A DNA stretch of 64,000 nt from Leuctra nigra (taxonomy: Eukaryota > Arthropoda > Insecta > Plecoptera > Leuctridae). The notes beneath the pieces are model-generated. The model did no database searches, was not told where the DNA came from, and was given only the letters and a program-made list of their open reading frames with translations. The stretch is from the NCBI GenBank assembly GCA_934045905.1, contig OW203765.1, positions 29,979,997-30,043,996 on the forward strand. The letters run 5' to 3'. Below are positions 56,201 through 64,000 of the stretch, in pieces. Numbering within the stretch: the first letter of the stretch is position 1; the number at the start of each line of letters is the position of its first letter. Both the position numbers and the translations under genes were made by a program.

Positions 56201-58302
56201 TTAAAAGTTCAGAGCGTTACCACTCAGCCATACCTGTTCCGTACATCGTATTGTACACTGCATTTTGATTGAGGATATGTGAATGATTTGAATAGTTCTA
56301 GCAAATTTGTGAAAAAGGCAAAGCGCGAAACACTATGTAAGGAGTAAGGAGCCTATCTCTAGGTAGAGAATCACGATATAGCTCGGTCGGGAAGGCCGAC
56401 AGCGGGGATAGAACACGAGCCTCCAGAATGAGAGAAGTGATTGAATACTATTCCTTTTCGTTTCGATTTGGATTAACTATTGTTTTAAAGAGGGTTTTAA
56501 TTATACAAATAAAATGATAAAGAGGTTCAGAACCCTTTATTGATGACTCGGTGCGATTTTGCTCTGTGTTGTACTTGTGATGACCCTGAAAAGGGCCGTT
56601 GGCAGAGACGAGTAAAAATAACTTGTGTAACGAGTGTTATGGAATTAAACAAATATAAAGTACATTTCTAGAAAATTTTAAATATGATCCAAAGAGTATA
56701 TCAGCAGATTCAGCTGTGAGCTTATAATATCGAAATTTTGTGTATTTTACGCAAAAATAGAGACAAATGTCATTGATTTGAATTGAACTATTACATTCAT
56801 AGGTACATTGTCCAGTTCGACCACCCATTTACCAAGTCAGATACTTGAAAAAGTAAATACGAATACTAAAATTATGAGTGATTTTTTTTTGCGAAATAGA
56901 TGATGCTATATGACCCATTTTACTGTACGAAAAATAATATACCTATAGTAAATGTAAGGTTTTCACAGCAATAAGTCTTCTTTTGAGCCAAACTGGTTCC
57001 CGCCCAATTAAATATCTCGAGAGAGGAGAGTAAATTACAAGTATAACACATCTTCAATCATTTATGGCACCTACGTGTGAGACCAACATGTAGTAGCTGA
57101 GGTATTTGATGTAGGTGAGAGGGGGGAGGATGGCTGTCAGAAATGTGACCTCGATGCCGATCGAGGGCGAAAAGATACATATTTCGACCTCCAGGGGCTG
57201 ATTATGTAACACAAGTGAGTGTTTATGTCCCTCAGGAGAGTGTTGCCGAAATCTGGAGCATCCGTAATTTTGAATGTAATTACAGCATCTTGATTTCTTC
57301 AATTTACTTTTTAAATTGCTCTAGGATTGGTAATAATGAGTGAAATAGAGATATGAAAGAATCAAATATGAAGTGAAAATAATTCAGAAATACTTTCATG
57401 TAAAATATGTTTCCTGAAATTATATCTATGTTAAACTTTTTCCATTGCGTAAAATCGATCAATTCAAGAAATAGTGTGTTTCAGGATTTTCTTCCATTAG
57501 ATCCACGAAGCCAACAAATTACAGGATTGTGTTGCGAGTAAAAAGTATAACATTCATTAGTTTTAAATTTCAAAATACTGTATTTTTATTTAATGTAATA
57601 TTTTTCTTTAAATTTGAACCAAAACAGGAGTGAGCATAGCCAAGAATTATATCACTGAGTTATACTGAGTAGTACTTATTATATCACACATCTCTGAGAA
57701 TTATTCTAAATCCATTATGAATGTGTCAATAAAATAATCATACAACCCTTATAGAATTATAACATGACAATTAAATACTCACAACCCTTAAAACACATAT
57801 AATTTGGCAAGTGTTCTAATTTGCGTAATATCGAAATAAAATTAGAAGATTAGGACATAATCGATCCCTCGATCTATAAAATTAGGTAATAGGGTTTGTG
57901 TATCCCAACTCCTGACCAGGGATTCATTACAGAACACATATACTATACACATAAGAAGTTATTAATAAAATACTTATTTGGAACCCTATAACGATTCCGA
58001 AATTTCCAAATTAAATTACTTAATTAGAAAGTAATAATAATCCACCCCTAATCACATAAAATAGGGTAATGGGTCTAGGACCCCTAATTCAGAAAATCAC
58101 TTAGAATTATTCTAAATCCATTAAAAATGTGTCAATAAAATACTAATTTGCAGCCCTTATAGAAATATAACTTTCCAATTTTCACCTTTTGGAAATAAAT
58201 TTAATTTTAATTTGGTAAGCTAGTAACATTAATTTCCATTGCCGATTTGAAGATATGCTAAGAATAATGTTGTATATTTTAACTATAACTACATACCTTC
58301 AT
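50243..58302 (-). CDS. pro-resilin (elastic cuticle protein), 3 exons, ~271 aa
   Basis: Exons (minus): 58302-58297 (ATGAAG, donor GTATGT), 54981-54409 (acceptor TTTCAG, donor GTACGT), 50479-50243 (acceptor CTCCAG, ends TAG); all phase 0. Signal peptide MKLLAATVLMMGALVVA, cleavage likely before RPEPPVNNYLPPGYS, the characteristic mature start of insect pro-resilins. Residues 55-89 are five heptads of the type SSQYGAP; 90-115 is Ser/Arg/Gly-rich; then NYGAPAPA-type repeats up to ~190. This Gly/Pro/Tyr/Ser-rich part is the elastomer whose tyrosines are cross-linked as di- and trityrosine. The last exon (194-271) is a Rebers-Riddiford domain (NYEFSYDVMAAPQGGEF, GDVTWGKYEVVLPDGRKQIV, EYEADAQGYRPKITYEE), the chitin-binding part. 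The protein is secreted by epidermis into hinges, tendons and similar structures. It is shorter than Drosophila resilin in the elastic part. GC content of the exons is far above the surroundings. Confident of product and exons. Confidence 0.92.
50565..50885. repeat. copy of OR spacer sequence in pro-resilin intron 2
   Basis: gcttgcacgaacttctattg, ggacattttgttggcacgtt, ttataactttattgaggtaa, and agcagagaatcacagctatt ... ctgcgtgccatcaagatggt match 18795-19025 and 29890-30005/31260-31345. Either a dispersed transposon also present in the receptor spacers or a displaced piece of the duplicated unit. Confidence 0.7.
50970..50988 (+). repeat. 19-bp poly-G tract
   Basis: An uninterrupted G run (with GGGT just before) in pro-resilin intron 2. 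The remainder of the intron (50989-54408) is AT-rich without a recognised gene; 52620-52870 is somewhat richer in G+C but has no supported frame. Confidence 0.8.
54721..54825 (-). repeat. SSQYGAP heptad repeats of pro-resilin
   Basis: Five consecutive 21-bp units encoding SSQYGAP, SSQYGAP, SSQYSAP, SSQYGAP, SSQYNAP. They correspond to the tyrosine-containing elastic repeat of resilin. Confidence 0.9.
55400..55790 (-). promoter_or_regulatory. candidate cis-regulatory island in pro-resilin intron 1
   Basis: A block clearly less AT-rich than its surroundings, with a CRE-like tggatgacgtcatcacgtcc, repeated cagtcggtgca (near 55710 and 55747), and gcacccagg/cacccaggcc. No open frame of quality. 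First-intron enhancers are common in cuticle genes; this is inference from composition only. Confidence 0.3.
55955..56255 (-). mobile_element. tRNA-derived SINE, minus strand
   Basis: On the minus strand the head has an A box (TATGGCTGAGTGGT near 56235) and a perfect B box (GGTTCGATTCC near 56178). The body reads ctgactgggttttttcgtgg, and the tail gccattagcttcgctgcaga, gcgacgttaagccccagacc with an A-run at about 55957. The same tail occurs at 44474-44528. A degenerate second head lies at 56385-56440. Confidence 0.75.
57054..57302 (-). other. unexplained open frame with a hydrophobic stretch in pro-resilin intron 1
   Basis: 82-codon frame, less AT-rich than its flanks, with FLTAILPPLTYIKYLSYYML near the C-terminus. 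A GTAGGT donor-like site follows SH. No family was recognised and no acceptor or partner exon was found. It may be a decayed exon of a transposed gene or chance. Confidence 0.2.
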
Positions 58303-58348
58303 CGTTCCTTGTATATTGTTCACAAATCTGTATCACTCAAGATGAGAC

Positions 58349-58382
58349 TGATGCACTTCACCGCATCTTTTACTCTTATATA
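58349..58382 (-). promoter_or_regulatory. TATA box and initiator of pro-resilin
   Basis: Minus strand TATATAAG (58382-58375) is 33 bp upstream of a TCAGT initiator (A at 58349), which is 47 bp before the ATG. Directly upstream, 58500-58640 is a G+C-richer block that may be the proximal enhancer. Confidence 0.75.
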
Positions 58383-58659
58383 CTCCAGCATCTCATCTCC
58401 CCCCACCACAATAATAACTCCATCCGAACGCAAAAAATACCGATCACTTTTCAAAACTGTATCATGTCTGACAATGCAGTAGCTAATAGTTGGCTTGTAA
58501 ACCCACTACTCTTGCAAGGATGATGGGCGACTTGGTGCCGCCTTTAGACTTGCGCCAGGGGGAGGATGCTACATTCAAGATCTCTACAGCATCCTTGAGA
58601 GATTGCTCGAGATTGCTACACATGTTCATGGCTGTGATGAAGAATTCGTACGTCGGTTT

Positions 58660-60257
58660 ATGAAGTGTTAATTGATTCAGGGTTTCCTGTTGTAATTGAT
58701 TGCGATTTTTTTTATATGAAACTCTATTTTATAGCAGTTGATACGATGAATTGGATTGGATATACATAAACATGCTCCATCCTATAGACTATTTTAACAG
58801 ATGTAAAGATGTCAGAAGTCTTAGTTAGAAAAAATGCACATAATTAGATGTTAGCCGTTATGAACTTTTGTAAAGGAATCTGCTATTTACTGTTTACCTA
58901 TAACCATCAATAGTTTTAATCACTAACAAAATAAATAGGATAATAAAAATTGAAGTGTACTAGAATATATTTTAATATGTATAAAGATATCCCACTGTGT
59001 TAATTATTTTATCTACACCTAAAGACGCAGATCATAGAAGATTAAAATAAAGGTTTTTGACAAGAACGAATATTTAATCGCAAAAATCTACAAAAATAAT
59101 ATGGGTTGATCTCTTTTAAAACAATTAATGGTGCCTCCTCCAACTTAAAAGCAATGTTCCTAGTCTGGTAAACTGCATGAACTGCATAACCTTGTCAAAA
59201 ACTTATTTATCCAATCGTGATTTTATTTGTTTTTGGTGAACTCTTATTTTTTCTTTGTGTCGGACCAAGCGGCGAACTGATAATCTTATTAATTGAAATG
59301 TCTGTATTGGACAGCAAACATAACCTAATACAGACATCAAGCATGTACGTTGGCATGTAAGGTGTTATTATGCTAATTCTTCTGAAGAGGTTATACACGG
59401 TGGATCAATGGTTTCAAAGGAGCTGAATCAATTATTCTGTCTGATTTGATTGATTGATGTCGATGATTTAATGGACGTGGGAACGGAAAATGTGAGATGG
59501 GGTTTGCATTTGATGTAAATTGTCAGGTTGATGGTTTGATGTTTTTATCATTTTATTTTTATGCATCAGGGTTTTTATGTTGGTAGCTGATTTTTCAATT
59601 ATTATGCATTGTACTTCATTTACAGGGAACACTTAATTTTCTATATATCTTTGATATATTTTTGCACAATACATTTAAAAAAATCCATTTGGGAGTTCCT
59701 ATTTTTAAAACAGTTTATAACAAACATATCTGCATGATTCTGTTATTTTATTGTTATTTTATATTTGTTTTGCTACATTGAGAAATAATCCGCAAAAAAG
59801 ATTGGAAAAACTAAAGAAACGTTATTGAAATTGTAATATTGAATATTGAATATTGTAATATTTGAAACTGAAATTCTTAAATTTGTAATATTTTTATTTT
59901 CAAACAATTTGATTGTATCCTAATTCTGTAAAATCTTTTTAATAAAATCCAATATGACACCAGTGTGATAAACTCTCTTCTGATCTCATTACCATCTGCT
60001 AGTAATGAAAAGCAACGGGTGGGTGAGCACACTGACATTAGTCACTCAATAAAAATGCCATTACGCCTTAACGGATGCTCTGTAACTAGAACTAACATTG
60101 CATCAATATCTTAGGGCCCGGCACTTTGAGTGGGTCGACAATGTTATAGCAAGGTGATGAGAGAACACAGATCATGTAGCAATAATCATACAGATGTTTG
60201 GTCCATTGTTGTCTCGTGCAAATTCAATCTTATAGCAAGCGGGTACTCGATTATGTC
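58660..60257. other. intergenic, no gene seen
   Basis: AT-rich, T-run-rich DNA. No splice-bounded frame, RNA gene or recognisable repeat. Confidence 0.45.
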
Positions 60258-60438
60258 TGTACCTCAGAGGTAGAAGAGAGGAAGTCTATTTCAATTATTA
60301 TACTTGAGGTGAGAACATCCAGTATTTCTGAGTTCATCCAATAATTTTTAACTATATTTGTCGATATCAGTCATGGTAATTATTGATAGCTCAAAAATCG
60401 TAAAAATGGACTTCCGCCTTTCTACCTGTGATTTACAG
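60258..60438. mobile_element. MITE, receptor intron-7 family, shortened
   Basis: TGTACCTCAGAGGTAGAAGA at the left and TTTCTACCTGTGATTTACA at the right; the interior is shorter than in the receptor copies. Confidence 0.6.
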
Positions 60439-60517
60439 ATATAAATAAATCTTTTTATTATCAAGTGTTATTTTTGGTAATCGAAATCTGTCAAATTAAA
60501 GAAGATAAGAGAAGTAT

Positions 60518-60786
60518 TGTACCTCAGAATTAGTAAAAGGCTCGAAAGTCCATTCTCGCGACTTTTGTTGAAACTTTTTGGAATCATGTGATCGAGCTTT
60601 ATTTCAAATTGACTACATTAATTTGTCAGTATTATTTTACAAAAATACTGTTTTCACTACGTCATACGAGGAAAGATGAATTTGCTAGCTATGACAAATA
60701 AAATTGGATAAAGGAAGAATTACAGTTATTTGAATTCACCTCAAGGATGATTGATAGTATTTTGGCCTCTACTTGTGAGGCACAGA
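60518..60786. mobile_element. MITE, receptor intron-7 family
   Basis: TGTACCTCAGAATTAG, then cattctcgcgacttttg and tttttggaatcatgtgatcg as in the receptor introns, ending CTCTACTTGTGAGGCACAGAG. About 270 bp, like the intron copies. Confidence 0.7.
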
Positions 60787-63430
60787 GTTAATACTCATTT
60801 TTATAATAAAATGAAGTAATAAATGAATAGCCAATAAATTTGACCCTTTTTAGGGCCAAAACCACAAACAACCATTGGAGTTTCTTCAACCGAAGAAAAG
60901 ACATCGAGTATCGGCTCCCAGACTTTCAGTCAATATTGATTTATAAATTCCTTGGATATCGATGCAGTTATAGATAAACAACCAAGACAAACAATAACAT
61001 CATATAACTATAAATAATTATGGTCTTTTAGATAAACTATGCATTATAGATGACTGGATGAGGAAGAAGTCAAGTTGTATTTTTGTAATAATTGATTTAA
61101 TTGGTAAATCGATTACGTAACATTAATAAAGTCTCATGAGTTTTATTACTTTTGCACTGATTTTTTATCCAAATATTATATTTTCTTCTTTGTCATGATT
61201 TTAATTGAACTTTTTACTGTCATGATCCAATTTAAATTATTATCTTAATCTTGTGTACACAATTTAATTATTGCAATTGGCACGAAGCTTCTAGAAGGAT
61301 TTTTACACTTTGTAGCTAGTTTATTAGCACATCACGTTTTGTTCGATAAATTCAACAAACCATATTTTCAATCAGCATTTAATCATGAATATGTTCGCCG
61401 AAAGGAAGATTTTATTCAATTTGATCAATGCACAATAGAATAGCATTACGTTAAATTTATCACGAAGTTTTCCTAAGCTTCGTAGAAACAAATTAATATG
61501 CTTAAAAAAAACTTTAATTTCAGCCGTGGATTAATCCAATTTTGGTATAAATCCAAGAAATTTGAGTGGGAGCTCCATAGTTATTATTAATTCATATGAT
61601 TTAATAACGTGTCTTACTTAAAATACCAAATTTCCAATCAATTTTTCCAATTATCCTGAATTTGAAATTCGAAATAATTGATGTTTGAGCAAACCTTGCA
61701 TCTTGTGCAATGATTAATTATTTGACCATGCATTGAGGCCGGGCAAAGTTCGATAGTGTAGGTAGTCGAGTTGAGGGATCACTTATTAGGGCGGGCCAAC
61801 CGGCGACTAACTCTTTAACCTGTGAAAACTAACATTAAAAAATAATGAGGGGTTAAATGAAATCACAGGATGAGGCCACCAGAGTCATGTCGTTTAGGTA
61901 TTGCTCTACCTGTCTACGATTATTTATGGTGGGTAGGATATTTTTTGTGATGCATATTTTTTTGAATTCTTGATTTTTAATGTTGTACCCTTGAGTTAGG
62001 GGTCCATACTCAAGGGTTGTACTACACTGGTAGACAACGTTTTTTACACCTGTGTAAAATAAAAATAAAAATAAATCCAAATCGTCTGTGATTTTTGCAG
62101 CATTGAGCACCCAGAAAATTGTAGCACAAGATTATTTAACTCGGTTAAAATATGGGTATCAATATTTAATTTATTTTTAATATTATTTGGATTAATCCGT
62201 ATAGGTAGGTACTTTAATTTAGTTTCACTTCAAAATCATTTTTTTTAATACATTCAGAAAACAATTAAGTACCTGAAATTAAAAAATATATAATCTAAAA
62301 ATTTTAAATGTTCAATTTTTTCAAACTAATAAAAGCAAACACATTTTATTTGTAAAGTTTGCAAAACATAATTTCAAATAGCAATGAAACATGATGCCAT
62401 TGGTCAACTAAAGAACGAAGTATCATAAATGATCATCAAGGGTAAATTATTGCTCTACAATAATTAGATGAAGAACGTCGATTTTTACCACCGTCCAGTC
62501 TCGCCTCCTCTCACTTTCTTGGATGCTGCGGATGTTTATGACCCGATCATGATTCTTCTGATGCAAGAGATGGACACAAAGCCAGCTCCACATCTTGCAA
62601 CGAGATCATTGATGCTGCGGACAGAGATTTATTGTCGCTCGAGATGACAAAGACGTTGTCGTCACGGTGCATGTTGTTGGGGATTGATCCATGACAAAGG
62701 AGAACTATTTTTCATGGACATAAATGTGAAATTGTAAAATAATCAGTGGAATGTAAATAATTCGTTAAACACATAAACTTTTACATTTAGTTTTAAAAAT
62801 GTATTTTGAGATTTTTTAAAAATATTTTTGAGTCGTGACGCAAGAATGATTTTTTATGTTTTGAATTTATTTGAGTTCGATTGAAACAAAATTGGTGCCA
62901 ACTTCTTCTTACATTTTAATCATAATTTAATTATTTATCAAAATAACTTGGATACATCTTTATTGTTTTAAATTTTAATCATCAAACCAAATTAAGCTGT
63001 AACTTGGCATTTTGTAACTTGGTAATTTTTATTATTATCTTCATTAATTAACAAATTTTGAAAGTTATACAATTCAAATCATTATTATTTTCTTATTTTG
63101 TTAATTTTTTAATAAAATTTACAATTAACTAAGAAAATAATAAATGTTTGCCAAGTTACATAATAAGTTTGTATGATGTCCGATGATATGAGGATGATTA
63201 AAATTAAAAATAATAATCGTTACACAAATTATATTGCAATCGAACCAAAATTGTATTTATTTATTTCTGGTAAATATTATCGGCTTCGGCTAAATAATTT
63301 TCATTCTGTTATAAAAAAAATCTAAATAATGCTCGAAGTTACATGAACATATTTCTGAAATTTTAAATAAATTCGTAATCGTAACGGATTTAGACTGCCA
63401 ACAATCCTGACATCACATAGTTTTACTACT
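60787..63430. other. intergenic, no gene established
   Basis: AT-rich except two blocks less rich in A+T: 61725-61815 and 62480-62700 (ctcgcctcctctcactttct, tcgctcgagatgacaaagac). These may be regulatory or parts of unrecognised exons. The frame 61853-62110 (minus) shows no family. Confidence 0.4.
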
Positions 63431-63676
63431 TTACTTACAAAACCAGCTACTATTTACCATAAGATTCGTCATAAAGCTCTGCCAACCATAACAATGCGTT
63501 CCACCGGGACAAACCTGTCCTACACCAGCATCGATCTCTCCACGCGGTTCCAACCCAGCGACTCTCGCAATCTTCCTCGCCATCGGGTGACAAATATCTG
63601 CACATCTTCTTGCAAAACCACTCGCGATGCACGCATATTTATCATCGTAATCATACAGGAGGCAATCGTAAATCAT
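63431..63676 (-). CDS. possible Cys-rich exon, unidentified
   Basis: Minus frame of 81 codons containing YACIASGFARRCADICHPMA and VGQVCPGGTHCYGWQ, six or more cysteines in under 60 residues. It lies in a block clearly richer in G+C than its flanks. It ends at either of two donor-like sites (ATG|GTAAAT near 63460, TTTT|GTAAGT near 63439). An overlapping minus frame (63450-63632) is also open and also Cys-containing, so the reading frame is not settled. No clear acceptor upstream. Most likely one exon of a secreted Cys-rich protein; product unknown. Confidence 0.35.
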   Translation of the reverse strand: MIYDCLLYDYDDKYACIASGFARRCADICHPMARKIARVAGLEPRGEIDAGVGQVCPGGTHCYGWQSFMTNLMVNSSWFCK

Positions 63677-64000
63677 TGATTAAGAAAGCGAATTCTTGGG
63701 TCGGCGAGCTATGAGGAATGGCTATGCAGATTTTGCGTGCAAATTGCAATGGGTTGTAATTGGAGTGGTTGCGAGATGTACTTGCCTTTTATGGAACTAT
63801 GTGTGTGTGTTTTTTATGTGTATGTCGTCAGCGTGTTGCTCTACGGGGTATAAAAATGTTAGTTATTACAACTGTAATTGTAAATTACATATAGACAATT
63901 TGAACAGCTGTAATTTTTGTAGTGCTCGTGAGATTTGCTGTACAAGGAGACTGTTCCTCGACTCAATATGATATTTGAAACTTAAATAATCCACTATTCT
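63677..64000. other. right edge, nothing supported
   Basis: The frame 63696-63971 (plus) has many Cys and Tyr codons but neither start context nor splice signals. No call. Confidence 0.3.

Noticed and set aside
56160..56250. tRNA gene on the minus strand
   Set aside because: A and B boxes are present but the acceptor stem does not pair and the sequence continues into a SINE body with the tail also seen at 44.5 kb.

Overview
The window is nuclear DNA from an insect. It is AT-rich, packed with transposon remnants, and its genes are split by GT-AG introns. Two gene classes fix the lineage: seven-transmembrane odorant receptors (7tm_6 family, known only from insects) and a pro-resilin gene with a Rebers-Riddiford cuticle domain. 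The transposon flavour (short foldback elements, Helitrons, LINE 3' ends) would fit a hemipteran, but that is only an impression.

Layout. 1-403 is a 33-bp minisatellite. 2097-7816 (minus) is a three-exon secreted cuticular-type protein with a TATA promoter near 7.9 kb. 9452-41893 (plus) is a tandem cluster of three odorant receptor genes, OR-A (9452-18564), OR-B (21244-28255) and OR-C (32653-41893), each assembled here exon by exon with matching splice phases. 44.7-45.2 kb holds an orphan copy of the receptor promoter and 5'-UTR exon with no gene behind it. 50243-58302 (minus) is pro-resilin, three exons. The remainder is AT-rich intergenic or intronic DNA with mobile elements; a possible Cys-rich exon lies at 63431-63676 (minus).

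The most striking feature is in the receptors. Exon 4, which encodes the cytoplasmic loop between TM4 and TM5, contains an in-frame minisatellite of 42 bp (14 residues; G-x-x-K-...-A-A-A-P pattern). Its copy number is 19, 11, 2 and 14 in the four exon-4 copies of the window. Proteins would range from 461 aa (OR-B, ordinary receptor size) to 624 aa (OR-C) and 585 or 699 aa (OR-A). OR-A also has two successive copies of the exon 3 + exon 4 pair (3a/4a and 3b/4b) between one set of exons 1-2 and one set of exons 5-8. All junctions are phase-compatible, so the gene could choose one of two cytoplasmic loops, or it is a chimera left by unequal crossing-over.

The array grew by tandem duplication of a unit of roughly 10-13 kb, and transposons then altered it. 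A Helitron ends 11 bp before the exon 3b acceptor. Foldback elements bracket exon 3a. A foldback lies 8 bp after the OR-B stop codon and carries an AATAAA. LINE 3' ends sit in one duplicate and leave an empty site in the other. A nested hAT-like element with an 8-bp target duplication lies in OR-C intron 1. All gene models come from reading splice sites and comparing paralogues by eye; no alignment, expression or database search was run.
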